Assembly: GCA_042218065.1 (NCBI GenBank)
Contig: JBDGRL010000085.1
Span: 1 to 12,848 of the forward strand
Origin: JBDGRJ01 sp042218065
GTDB taxonomy: Bacteria > Patescibacteriota > Patescibacteriia > Magasanikbacterales > UBA922
DNA: 12,848 nucleotides
Direction of reading: 5' to 3'
How positions within the stretch are numbered: position 1 is the stretch's first letter; each line of letters opens with the position of its first letter. Below are positions 1 through 7,382 of the stretch, one piece after another. Under the pieces are notes generated by a model. That model saw nothing but the letters and a program-made list of their open reading frames with translations, was not told the DNA's origin and did not search any database. Both the position numbers and the translations under genes were made by a program.

Positions 1-91
1 ACCAGCTCAGTCAAAGTCGGAGCTTGTACAGCTGAGGAAACTACCAGCACTATCTCAGCTTCGAGATAAATTAGCTTACAGTACATATTGA
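1..91 (+). other. Left-edge region, possible 3' end of an upstream gene
   Basis: Three readings stay open across this edge. A plus-strand frame beginning at base 2 runs to a TGA at 89-91 and ends in a hydrophilic, helix-like tail (LVQLRKLPALSQLRDKLAYS). A second plus frame stops at 67-69. A minus-strand frame could start at 86-84 and run off the edge. None gives a recognisable family. The region also has local self-complementarity: AGCTGAG at 30-36 with CTCAGCT at 54-60, and TATCTC at 51-56 with GAGATA at 63-68. The second hairpin could be the end of an upstream transcript, but no T-tract follows it. Nothing firmer can be said without the neighbouring sequence. Confidence 0.2.
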
Positions 92-116
92 AAAATTAAA
101 GAAACTCTGTTATAAT
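88..116 (+). promoter_or_regulatory. Sigma-70-type extended -10 promoter for the FKBP gene
   Basis: TTGAAA at 88-93 is followed by a 17-nt spacer and a perfect TATAAT at 111-116. TG at 108-109 makes it an extended -10. Transcription would begin near 123, leaving a leader of about 28 nt without an SD before the ATG at 151. Confidence 0.75.
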
Positions 117-150
117 CTATCTGTCTTAATCTAGCTTAACTTAAAATATC

Positions 151-594
151 ATGGCAGAAGCACAAGAAGGCGATACTGTGACTGTAGAATATACGGGAAG
201 AGTTCAAGAGTCTGGAGAAGTGTTTGATTCTACAGATGAAGAAGAGGAACCATTGGAATTTACTATCGGTGAAGGCAATGTACTTCCTGGTTTTGAGAGA
301 GCTATTATCGGTATGGAGGAAGGAGAAGAAGTAACTGAAGAAATAGATTCAGATGAGGCTTTTGGTCCTCATAGGGAAGACATGATTGCTGAAGTAGAGA
401 AAGATAAGTTTCCGGAAGATATAGATCTTGAAGTAGGTGGTGTTTTACAGCTACCTCAGCCGGATGGAGAGTATGTCCCGGTAGTCGTTAAAGAGGTTGG
501 AGATGAAACTGTAACCATTGATGGTAATCATGAACTTGCTGGAAAAGACTTAAAGTTCGATATTAAATTAGTAAATATAGAAAAAGAAGATTAA
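151..594 (+). CDS. slyD: SlyD-like FKBP-type peptidyl-prolyl cis-trans isomerase
   Basis: This 147-residue protein has the SlyD layout: an FKBP fold interrupted in the flap by a small chaperone (IF) domain. Visible landmarks are the FKBP start (VTVEYTGRV, residues 10-18), FDST (25-28), GFERAIIGM (47-55), the entry to the IF domain with AFGPHREDMI (70-79), and the closing NHELAGKDLKFDI (126-138). SlyD-type enzymes isomerise Xaa-Pro bonds and hold folding intermediates in the cytoplasm. There is no signal peptide, so it is probably cytosolic. The metal-binding His/Cys-rich tail of E. coli SlyD is absent and the protein is strongly acidic. The gene stands alone between a strong promoter and an intrinsic terminator. 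The symbol is assigned by family; a generic FKBP label is the cautious alternative. Confidence 0.9.
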   Translation: MAEAQEGDTVTVEYTGRVQESGEVFDSTDEEEEPLEFTIGEGNVLPGFERAIIGMEEGEEVTEEIDSDEAFGPHREDMIAEVEKDKFPEDIDLEVGGVLQLPQPDGEYVPVVVKEVGDETVTIDGNHELAGKDLKFDIKLVNIEKED

Positions 595-617
595 AATTAA
601 ACTCTTGAGTTTAGCTT

Positions 618-651
618 AATACCCCGCTAATTGCGGGGTATTTTGTTTTTT
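618..651 (+). terminator. Intrinsic terminator of the FKBP gene
   Basis: A 10-bp perfect stem (AATACCCCGC 618-627 with GCGGGGTATT 633-642, loop TAATT) is followed by TTGTTTTTT. It lies 24 nt after the stop codon. Confidence 0.92.
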
Positions 652-668
652 AGTCTTTATTTCAATCT

Positions 669-696
669 TTCAGATAACCGTTTGGCATTGTATAAT
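669..696 (+). promoter_or_regulatory. Putative promoter for the 31-aa membrane peptide
   Basis: A perfect TATAAT lies at 691-696, but only a weak -35 (TTCAGA, 669-674) sits 16 nt upstream. The predicted start near 703 lies just after the FKBP terminator and about 24 nt before the ATG at 727. This supports separate expression of the small ORF. Confidence 0.45.
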
Positions 697-726
697 TAAG
701 CTATAAATAAACTAAATTACTAATCG

Positions 727-822
727 ATGTTTACCGCGTTTTTCCAGACTTTTTGGTTGGTTTTTCTCATTTTATTTTGTGGACTAGGAATTCTTTTTGC
801 TTGGCACAAAAAAAGAAATTAA
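727..822 (+). CDS. 31-residue single-pass membrane peptide (hypothetical)
   Basis: The short ORF encodes a peptide that is almost entirely one hydrophobic helix (residues 4-25: FFQTFWLVFLILF... then CGLGILFAW) followed by a basic tail, HKKRN. This is the pattern of a single-pass membrane peptide with its C-terminus in the cytoplasm. It lies alone between the FKBP terminator and secA. It has a TATAAT box about 30 nt upstream of its ATG and no SD, like its neighbours. No family is recognised. Small membrane peptides can be accessory subunits of membrane complexes, and proximity to secA makes an envelope role conceivable, but that is inference. Chance remains possible for an ORF this short in AT-rich DNA. 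The coherent helix plus positive tail and the promoter argue for it being real. Confidence 0.5.
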   Translation: MFTAFFQTFWLVFLILFCGLGILFAWHKKRN

Positions 823-834
823 CTAATTTAGAAG

Positions 835-878
835 TTAGACATAAAAGAAAGAAAATGCTAAACTGTGTCTGTTATAAA
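835..878 (+). promoter_or_regulatory. Candidate secA promoter(s)
   Basis: Two overlapping possibilities exist. TTAGAC (835-840), an 18-nt spacer and TGcTAAACT (-10 at 859-864) would start near 871. A second extended -10, TGtTATAAA (-10 at 873-878), would start near 885, giving an almost leaderless secA mRNA. The second has the better -10 but no good -35. Confidence 0.4.
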
Positions 879-887
879 TAAACAGCT

Positions 888-3800
888 ATGGTTTTTGATT
901 TTAGTTTTCTCAAAAATATTTTTGGAGACCAAAATGAAAAATGGTTAAAAAAGCTGGATCCTATTGTAGAAGAAGTTAATTCCTTAGAGCCAGAATTTGA
1001 AAATCTCACTGATCAGGAGCTGAAAGCAAAAACTCCTGAATTTAAAGAGAGGCTACAGAATGGAGAAACATTAGAGGATATATTGCCGGAAGCTTTTGCT
1101 ACTGTAAGAGAGGCCTCTAAAAGGACTCTTGGTATGCGCCATTATGATGTACAGATAATTGGTGCAATAGCTATACATAGAGGAAATATTTCTGAGATGC
1201 GAACAGGTGAAGGAAAAACACTAGTAGCAACAATGCCTGCTTATTTAAACGCCTTAGAAGAAAAAGGTGTTCATGTTGTAACTGTAAATGACTATTTAGC
1301 TAAAAGAGATGCTGTATGGATGGGGCAAATTTATGATTTTTTAGGTCTAAGTGTTAGCGCTATAGGTTCACAAAGATCGAGCTACAAATATGACGGTTCA
1401 GCTGGGGAAGAAGGTAGTGATCTTGATCAGCAACGAGATGAAACAGGGGAGTTCAATGTAGTAGATGAGTTTTTAGAACCAATAGATAGGGCAGAGGCGT
1501 ATCAAGCAGATATTACTTATGGCACCAACAATGAGTTTGGTTTTGATTATTTAAGGGATAACATGGTGCAGGAGTTTGATGAAATGGTAATGCGTAGAGG
1601 AAATGAAATGCATTTTGCAATTTTAGACGAAATAGACTCTATCTTGATTGACGAAGCCAGGACTCCTTTAATAATTTCATCACCCGCAGAAGAAGCCACT
1701 GATTTATATTATAAATTTGCAGATTTAGTTGTTCGTTTGGATGAGGACGAGGACTATAATGTGGATGAAAAAATGGAATCGGTGAGCTTGACTCAAAGTG
1801 GTATAGAAAAGATGGAAGAATGGTTGGGTATTGATAATTTATATACTGAAAGTGGAATAACCAGTGTACACCACATAGAACAAGCACTTAAAGCCGAGCT
1901 GTTATTTGAAAAAGACAAGGATTATATCGTAGAAGATGGAGAGGTGGTTATTATTGACGAGTTTACTGGTAGAAAAATGCCGGGTCGAAGATTTTCTGGA
2001 GGTCTCCACCAAGCATTAGAAGCAAAGGAGGGGGTAGAAATACAAAGAGAAAGCAAAACCTTAGCCAAGGTCACTTTCCAAAACTTCTTTCGTATGTATG
2101 ATAAGCTTTCTGGGATGACGGGTACAGCTAAGACAGAAGAAGAGGAGTTTTTCAAAATTTATGGCTTAAAGGTACTAGTAGTACCCACAAATGAGCCAGA
2201 TATTAGAGAAGATCACCCTGATCAGATATATAAAACTGAAAGAGGCAAGTTTAAGGCAATACTAAGAAAATTAAAGGATTGTCGAGAGCGAGGCCAACCT
2301 GTTTTAGTAGGAACAAGATCGGTAGAAAAAAATGAACAACTTAGTACATATCTAAATCAACATGGCATAGATCATGAGAAATTAAACGCAAAAAATCACG
2401 AACGTGAAGGTGAGATTATAGCTCAAGCTGGTAGACCAGGTGCTATTACTTTAGCGACGAACATGGCTGGTCGTGGAGTGGATATTAAGTTGGGTGGTAA
2501 CCCACCTGATCCTAAAGAGAGAGAGCAGGTTATGGAAGCAGGAGGATTATTTGTACTTGGTACTGAAAGACATGAATCTAGAAGGATCGATAACCAGCTA
2601 AGGGGTCGTTGTGCTCGTCAGGGCGAACCAGGCGAAACCCAGTTTTTTGTTTCATGTCAGGACGAGTTAATGAGAATTTTTGCAGGAGACAGGATGGAGG
2701 GGGTTTTAGAAGGTTTAAATGTCCCTGAAGATCAGCCGATTCAACAAAATATGATTACTAAGATGCTGGAGAAGGCTCAGGAAAAAGTGGAGGGTAGAAA
2801 CTTTGATATGAGAAAACAGGTTTTGAAATATGATGAGGTTTTGAACAAGCAAAGAAAAGCTATGTATAACAAGCGTAGAAAAATTTTGAAATTAGCAGAA
2901 GATGAAGAAATAGAGTACGAAGAACAAGAAGATGAAAACGATGAAGTTACAAGTTCAGTAGTTACGGATGAGTTCGGTAATGAGATAGCTGTATCTACAG
3001 ATTTTAACTATGAATCCTTAAAAGAGTTTATTTTACATATGATGGAGAGTGAAATAAGACTGGTTGTGTATTTTCATACTAACCCAGATGAAAATGAGGA
3101 ATTAGAAGAACAAGAAAAAAGTTGGAATATTGAAGAAATAGTAGAAACAGCAAAAACTATTATGCCAATAAACTCAGATCTAGAAGAAGAACTGCTCTCA
3201 AAAGGTAAAAAAGAAGGAGATGAAAGAATTAACGAAGACCAAGAACGAGAAGAGATTATTAATTTACTGATAGATAGGGTTCACGAGACTTATGACCAGA
3301 TGGAGGAAGGTATAGCAGAAACAGTAGAAGATACTAATGAAGACTCTAGAGAAATTATGAGAGATATAGAGAAGACTATATTACTTCAAGCTATGGATGA
3401 GCTTTGGGTAGAACACTTGGTCAATATGAGGGAGCTACGTAACGCTATCGGACTTCGTAGTTATGCCCAGAAAGATCCTTTGATAGAGTATAAACGAGAG
3501 ACTTTTCAGATGTTTAATCAACTACAGTCAAATATACAAAAAGAGGTAGTTTATAAATTCTTCAAGATAGATACTGGTCTACAGCTAGGCCCTTCTATTA
3601 TGGCGCAGGATGATGTGGTTTTGGAGAGCGCTAAAGATGAGGATGATGATTCTATAGAGGCAACTGACGCCTTTGAAAATGATCAAGTAACTACTACGGC
3701 TGCCGGACAATTAAAATATAAGGATGGGTCTAAGGTAGGAAGAAACGATCCCTGTCCTTGTGGGTCTGGCAAAAAATATAAAAAATGTTGTTTGCAGTAA
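888..3800 (+). CDS. secA: SecA, protein translocase ATPase
   Basis: Full-length SecA (970 aa) is the ATPase motor that pushes unfolded precursors through SecYEG. Walker A is MRTGEGKT (104-111), and Walker B is LDEID (246-250) followed by the signature SILIDEARTPLIISSP. NBD2 shows TNMAGRGVDIKLGG (524-537) and the arginine-finger motif QLRGRCARQGEPG (570-582), where the usual Ser/Ala-Gly after GR is Cys-Ala. The helical scaffold starts near YDEVLNKQRKAMY (648-660). The C-terminus is a SEC-C zinc site with C956, C958, C967 and C968. Compared with E. coli there is an extra stretch of about 45 residues (about 160-204) just before ADITYGTNNEFGFDYLRDN. A Glu/Asp-rich insert lies around 670-690. The ATG at 888 is chosen because the conserved N-terminus begins directly after it. 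No terminator is obvious downstream. Confidence 0.98.
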   Translation: MVFDFSFLKNIFGDQNEKWLKKLDPIVEEVNSLEPEFENLTDQELKAKTPEFKERLQNGETLEDILPEAFATVREASKRTLGMRHYDVQIIGAIAIHRGNISEMRTGEGKTLVATMPAYLNALEEKGVHVVTVNDYLAKRDAVWMGQIYDFLGLSVSAIGSQRSSYKYDGSAGEEGSDLDQQRDETGEFNVVDEFLEPIDRAEAYQADITYGTNNEFGFDYLRDNMVQEFDEMVMRRGNEMHFAILDEIDSILIDEARTPLIISSPAEEATDLYYKFADLVVRLDEDEDYNVDEKMESVSLTQSGIEKMEEWLGIDNLYTESGITSVHHIEQALKAELLFEKDKDYIVEDGEVVIIDEFTGRKMPGRRFSGGLHQALEAKEGVEIQRESKTLAKVTFQNFFRMYDKLSGMTGTAKTEEEEFFKIYGLKVLVVPTNEPDIREDHPDQIYKTERGKFKAILRKLKDCRERGQPVLVGTRSVEKNEQLSTYLNQHGIDHEKLNAKNHEREGEIIAQAGRPGAITLATNMAGRGVDIKLGGNPPDPKEREQVMEAGGLFVLGTERHESRRIDNQLRGRCARQGEPGETQFFVSCQDELMRIFAGDRMEGVLEGLNVPEDQPIQQNMITKMLEKAQEKVEGRNFDMRKQVLKYDEVLNKQRKAMYNKRRKILKLAEDEEIEYEEQEDENDEVTSSVVTDEFGNEIAVSTDFNYESLKEFILHMMESEIRLVVYFHTNPDENEELEEQEKSWNIEEIVETAKTIMPINSDLEEELLSKGKKEGDERINEDQEREEIINLLIDRVHETYDQMEEGIAETVEDTNEDSREIMRDIEKTILLQAMDELWVEHLVNMRELRNAIGLRSYAQKDPLIEYKRETFQMFNQLQSNIQKEVVYKFFKIDTGLQLGPSIMAQDDVVLESAKDEDDDSIEATDAFENDQVTTTAAGQLKYKDGSKVGRNDPCPCGSGKKYKKCCLQ

Positions 3801-3843
3801 TTTCTAAAACTAGGTTTTTTGTAGTATAATAAAGGTACTGCAA
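3792..3843. repeat. 8-bp inverted repeat flanking a promoter
   Basis: TTGCAGTA (3792-3799, in the last codons of secA) and TACTGCAA (3836-3843) are perfect reverse complements. They bracket the TATAAT box at 3825-3830. A small inner hairpin (AAAAC-tag-GTTTT) lies between them. The arms could be two half-sites of a regulator or a weak transcript-end structure. The length is within reach of chance. Confidence 0.35.
3802..3830 (+). promoter_or_regulatory. Promoter of the 3856-7798 operon
   Basis: A perfect TATAAT at 3825-3830 lies 17 nt from a weak TTCTAA (3802-3807). The start would be near 3837, about 19 nt before the ATG at 3856. No other good promoter is seen before the last gene of the run. 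Confidence 0.55.
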
Positions 3844-3855
3844 TAACAATTACAA

Positions 3856-4557
3856 ATGAACAACAAAACAATACTTTCTTTATTTATAGCTCTCTTATTA
3901 ATATTAGCTATCGGGGCTGTGTTAGTGATGAGGGATATAGATTTGAAAAAAGACGATAATCAAGATAAAAAACAGACAAAAAAGAATATTTTTAGATCTG
4001 AAGTTATTGTCAAGAAAGGCAATGATAGGTTTTTTAAGAAGGATTTTAAAGACTTCAATAATATTAAGAAATTTCAGGGGAAAATAGCTGCTGTAAATTT
4101 TACCACAGGAACTTATTCTTGGAATGTCAGCTCCACAATTAGAGAGACTACTAAAAAAGGTCCTACTTTTGCTGGAAATTATGCTGTATCTACTTGGGTT
4201 TGTGGCAAGGAGTGTCAGAGAAGTAGTATAGTAAATGTAGCCTCAGGAGAAATTATAGTTGATGGGATTAGGTCAGTTTATGGAGTAGACTACAGAATAA
4301 ATAGTAGTTTGTTTGTTGTGAATCCCCCTAAGAATGTCCCTCAGTCAGATTCAGAAGTGAAAGAAAATGTTTCAACTCAATATTATGAGCTAAAAGAAGG
4401 TGAGTTAGATTTTATAGGTAAAAACTCATTAACAAAAGAGAAACAGACTTCGTGTGCTCAAGTAGTAACAAAAGCCAAAAATGAATCAACAGGTGAAGTA
4501 TTAAATTTCCCTACTCCTTGTGCTGTTCCGGAGTATGGTTGGAAAGAAATAAATTAA
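3856..4557 (+). CDS. Membrane-anchored extracytoplasmic protein of unknown function
   Basis: The 233-residue protein starts with an uncleaved-looking signal anchor (hydrophobic residues 6-25). A lysine-rich linker (31-55) follows, then a globular domain expected outside the membrane. The core GPTFAGNYAVSTWVCGKECQ (102-121) followed by IVNVASGEII and LFVVNPP (152-158) resembles a family of uncharacterised secreted proteins with a GPxFAGxY...WxCGxxC signature. That resemblance is from memory. Cysteines C116/C120 and C200/C222 form two pairs that could be disulfides. The tail, with TPCAVPEYGW (220-229), looks like a small separate Cys-bracketed motif. It is the first gene of a tightly spaced operon, 9 nt before the ATP-cone nuclease gene. 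I cannot assign a function. Confidence 0.85.
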   Translation: MNNKTILSLFIALLLILAIGAVLVMRDIDLKKDDNQDKKQTKKNIFRSEVIVKKGNDRFFKKDFKDFNNIKKFQGKIAAVNFTTGTYSWNVSSTIRETTKKGPTFAGNYAVSTWVCGKECQRSSIVNVASGEIIVDGIRSVYGVDYRINSSLFVVNPPKNVPQSDSEVKENVSTQYYELKEGELDFIGKNSLTKEKQTSCAQVVTKAKNESTGEVLNFPTPCAVPEYGWKEIN

Positions 4558-4566
4558 CAATTTTTT

Positions 4567-5415
4567 ATGCCTGATGCACCTAAGATTTATAAGACAAATG
4601 GAGATCTAGTTCCTTTTAAGAAATCAAAGGTTAAAGAATCTCTGATTAGATCAGGAGCAGAAGAAGGTCTATCAGAAGAGATAGCATCGGATGTAGCGGA
4701 AAAAGTAGAAGAGAAGATGAGTACTACGGACATTTATAGTATGGCTTACAGTATGTTAGAAAAAAGACAGGAAGATGCTACTGCTGCTCGCTATAGCTTG
4801 AAGCGATCATTGATGAAATTAGGTCCTACAGGTTACCCTTTTGAAAGTTTCGTTGGAGAGATTATGAGAGAAAAAGGGTTTGGTCCTGTAAATGTGGGTA
4901 CGCAGATGGAAGGGATATGTGTTTCTCATGAAGTTGACGTGGTGGCAAAAAAAGAGAATAAACACTATTTGATGGAGTGTAAGTTTCATCATAAAACTGG
5001 TGTAAAGACAGGGGTAAAGGTGCCGATGTATATAAACTCTCGATTTGAGGACATAGAAAAAAAGAATAAAGCTGAAGGAAAAAAGGAACCTAGGCATAAT
5101 TTTTGGGTTGTAACAAACACAAGATTTACGGATGATGCAATTGAGTTTGGGGAATGTATGGATATGAACTTGTTAGGCTGGAGGTATCCAGAAGATGAAG
5201 GGTTGGAAAAATGGATAGAAGATCTTAGTTTACACCCGGTTACTTGTCTTACTACTTTGAATGAAAAAGAAAAAAATAAGTTGCTAGAGAGGAAATTAGT
5301 ACTATGCAGTGATCTGGCTGATAAAGAGGATTTGCTTTCAACTATAGGTTTGAGCAAAAAAGAAATAGAAGCAACTAAAAAAGAAGTAAACAATTTATGC
5401 AATAACCATAATTAA
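4567..5415 (+). CDS. ATP-cone plus Mrr-like PD-(D/E)XK nuclease
   Basis: Residues about 6-88 form an ATP-cone, the nucleotide-binding module known from ribonucleotide reductases and NrdR. Seen here are the basic KKSKVKESLIRSG (18-30) and EDATAARYSLKRSL (69-82). Residues about 89-206 look like a restriction-endonuclease-type fold: GYPFESFVG (89-97), the acidic D124 in HEVDVV, and E137-C138-K139 in MECKFH, together giving D...ExK. Then come WVVTNTRFTDDA (180-191) and LLGWRYP (202-208), typical of Mrr-type nucleases. The C-terminal 60 residues are helical and may be a small accessory domain. An ATP-cone could let nucleotide levels gate nuclease activity; this is inference. Proteins of this architecture occur in various bacteria without a settled role. 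No methylase or specificity subunit lies nearby, so a classical restriction system is unlikely. The stop codon lies 6 nt before the channel gene. Confidence 0.85.
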   Translation: MPDAPKIYKTNGDLVPFKKSKVKESLIRSGAEEGLSEEIASDVAEKVEEKMSTTDIYSMAYSMLEKRQEDATAARYSLKRSLMKLGPTGYPFESFVGEIMREKGFGPVNVGTQMEGICVSHEVDVVAKKENKHYLMECKFHHKTGVKTGVKVPMYINSRFEDIEKKNKAEGKKEPRHNFWVVTNTRFTDDAIEFGECMDMNLLGWRYPEDEGLEKWIEDLSLHPVTCLTTLNEKEKNKLLERKLVLCSDLADKEDLLSTIGLSKKEIEATKKEVNNLCNNHN

Positions 5416-5421
5416 TAAATT

Positions 5422-6129
5422 ATGTTTGGAATAAATTTTAGTTTTGATGACATACCTACACCTAATGTTCGTTTAATTTATTTGTTATTTGCGGTTTTAT
5501 TTTTACTTGTTAGTTACCCCTTCTTTATTAACGGTCCACTTTATTTCATTCCGGTTGTCTTATTAGATGTTATAATCCCTCTGTTGGCGGTATATGTAGC
5601 AGCTGATCATACTATAAACTTATTTTTAGCATCTGTCTTGGCTATACCTTTGGCGATCTTGAGTTGGTTGTCTTTAGTTGATCCATCTAGTTTAGTATTA
5701 AGCTTGTTGTATATATTTGGTATAATTTTTTATGGTTTTTCGGTTTATGTAGTTCTGCATCAGATTATAAAAAGAAATGTTATCACGGAGGATATAATAG
5801 TAGGATCTATAGCTGCTTATCTTATGGTCGGCTTAACCTGGACAAACATCTATGCTCTTATACACCATATAACAGGTAATGGCTTTGAAACAACTACTAA
5901 TTTACTAGGTTCGACAGGGACCCAGATAGACTATATTTACTACAGCTTTGTAACCCTGACAAATGTAGGCTATGGAGGTATGTTGGCGGCTAATCATTAT
6001 ACTAGAGCCTTTTCCATCTTAGAATCAGCGGCAGGTGTGATATTTACAGCTGTGGTAGTAGGTAGGGTGGTAGGGCTTTATGTTTCCGAGCAGGGACATA
6101 GTGTCTTTAAGGAAATGATGGATAACTAA
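5422..6129 (+). CDS. One-pore ion channel, potassium-channel-like
   Basis: The 235-residue membrane protein has about six hydrophobic segments (around 17-36, 40-60, 64-84, 90-114, 124-148 and 196-221). Between the last two is a re-entrant pore loop with the filter TLTNVGYGG (178-186). The GYG triplet is the hallmark of K+-selective filters. The canonical threonine before VGYG is asparagine (N181) and the usual aspartate after GYG is glycine (G186). Both positions tune selectivity and inactivation in characterised channels, so conductance may not be strictly K+-selective. The inner helix (SILESAAGVIFTAVVVGRVV) resembles bacterial two-helix-pore channels. No RCK or cyclic-nucleotide domain follows; the cytoplasmic tail is only about 15 residues. 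It is co-operonic with the ATP-cone nuclease upstream and the M23 peptidase 8 nt downstream. Confidence 0.85.
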   Translation: MFGINFSFDDIPTPNVRLIYLLFAVLFLLVSYPFFINGPLYFIPVVLLDVIIPLLAVYVAADHTINLFLASVLAIPLAILSWLSLVDPSSLVLSLLYIFGIIFYGFSVYVVLHQIIKRNVITEDIIVGSIAAYLMVGLTWTNIYALIHHITGNGFETTTNLLGSTGTQIDYIYYSFVTLTNVGYGGMLAANHYTRAFSILESAAGVIFTAVVVGRVVGLYVSEQGHSVFKEMMDN

Positions 6130-6137
6130 CATCAATT

Positions 6138-7382
6138 ATGAAAAACTCCTATAAAACTTTTTCTTTACTATTTTTTATTTGTGTGATGCTGGTTGCAACA
6201 GGTTTTCTTTTTTTGTCTGACACTCAGGCCGAGAAAAACAAGAATCAAGATTCTGCTCAAAAAAATATTCATACTAAAAAGAGTGAAATTAAAAAGGAGC
6301 CGAAAATTAAAAGAGGTGAGAAATATGTGATTAAACCAGGAGATACATTCGGTAAAGTATCAGAGAAGTTAGGTATCGGAAAAAAAGATATGCTTGCTAT
6401 GGTATCCAGCTCAGAATCTGTATATGATTTAACTAATTTATCAGTAGGTCAACCTTTATACAAACTAACTAAGGGTGGGGATTTTGTCGGGATTGATTAT
6501 GAAATTAACTCTGAAGAGAAGGTTCTGGTAAAATCAAATGAGAAAGAAGATAGCTTTGATGCCAGGAAAAAAGAAATTGATTACCGGGTAGAGACGAGTA
6601 CAATACAAGGAACAATTAGCTCCTCTTTATTTAAAGCCGGGAAGGATGCTGGAATGTCAGATGAATTAATTTTAGATTTTGCAGAGATTTTTGCCTGGAG
6701 CGTGGATTTTGCTGTTGAAACAAAACCTGGAGACAAGTTTAAGCTTATCTATGAAAAGAGATTTAGAGATGGAAAGAAAGCAGGGCCTGGGGATATATTG
6801 GCTGCAAAGGTTATAAACCAGGATGAAGAGTTTAATGCTTTTTTATTTCATAATAAAGAAGGGGAGAAGAGATATTATAATGAAAAAGGAGAGTCTATGA
6901 GAAGGCAGTTTTTGAAAGCTCCACTAAGATATGATCGTATCAGTTCTGGATATACTAATGCAAGATTCCATCCTACTTTAGGTAAAAATCTTCCCCATAA
7001 GGCCATTGATTATGCAGCTGAGAGAGGCACTCCTATTCGAGCAGTTGGCGACGGCACTATTGTTTATTCCGGTTGGAAAGAAGGATATGGTTATTATATA
7101 AATATTAGGCACAACGGAACCTTTAGCACTCAATACGCTCACTTATCTGGGTTTGCAAAAAAAGTAGACGAAGGAGTTAAAGTCAAACAAGGTCAGATTA
7201 TAGGATATGTAGGGTCTACTGGTTTTTCTACAGGCCCCCATCTTCATTATCAGATAAAAAAATATGGAAGCAAAGTAAACCCGTTAGAGGTTGATTTACC
7301 AAAAGGAAAACCTGTACCAAAAAATAAAAGGGATGAATTTAATGAAATTAAAAAAAGATATATAAATAAACTGAAATTATGA
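6138..7382 (+). CDS. LysM / M23 family metallopeptidase, MepM-like murein endopeptidase
   Basis: This 414-residue protein probably remodels peptidoglycan by cutting peptide cross-links outside the membrane. An N-terminal signal anchor (residues 8-26) and a Lys-rich linker lead to a LysM-type carbohydrate-binding domain (about 61-108; YVIKPGDTFGKV). An OapA/Csd3-like middle domain covers about 150-260, and the M23 catalytic domain about 262-385. Zinc ligands are visible: H287 and D291 in PHKAID, and H370 in GPHLHY, with H368 and H335 as further active-site histidines. GSTGFSTGPHLHYQI (359-373) is the classic closing motif. The layout matches MepM-type enzymes of similar length. A short basic tail (385-414) follows the domain. 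The stop overlaps the start of the next gene (ATGA), which indicates translational coupling. Confidence 0.93.
   Translation: MKNSYKTFSLLFFICVMLVATGFLFLSDTQAEKNKNQDSAQKNIHTKKSEIKKEPKIKRGEKYVIKPGDTFGKVSEKLGIGKKDMLAMVSSSESVYDLTNLSVGQPLYKLTKGGDFVGIDYEINSEEKVLVKSNEKEDSFDARKKEIDYRVETSTIQGTISSSLFKAGKDAGMSDELILDFAEIFAWSVDFAVETKPGDKFKLIYEKRFRDGKKAGPGDILAAKVINQDEEFNAFLFHNKEGEKRYYNEKGESMRRQFLKAPLRYDRISSGYTNARFHPTLGKNLPHKAIDYAAERGTPIRAVGDGTIVYSGWKEGYGYYINIRHNGTFSTQYAHLSGFAKKVDEGVKVKQGQIIGYVGSTGFSTGPHLHYQIKKYGSKVNPLEVDLPKGKPVPKNKRDEFNEIKKRYINKLKL

Noticed and set aside
1639..2155. Two minus-strand ORFs inside secA
   Set aside because: They are antisense shadows of conserved SecA motifs and have no promoter or SD.
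4989..5402. Minus-strand ORF of 137 codons opposite the ATP-cone nuclease
   Set aside because: Low-complexity Ser/Phe-rich translation that mirrors Lys/Glu-rich codons of the real gene.
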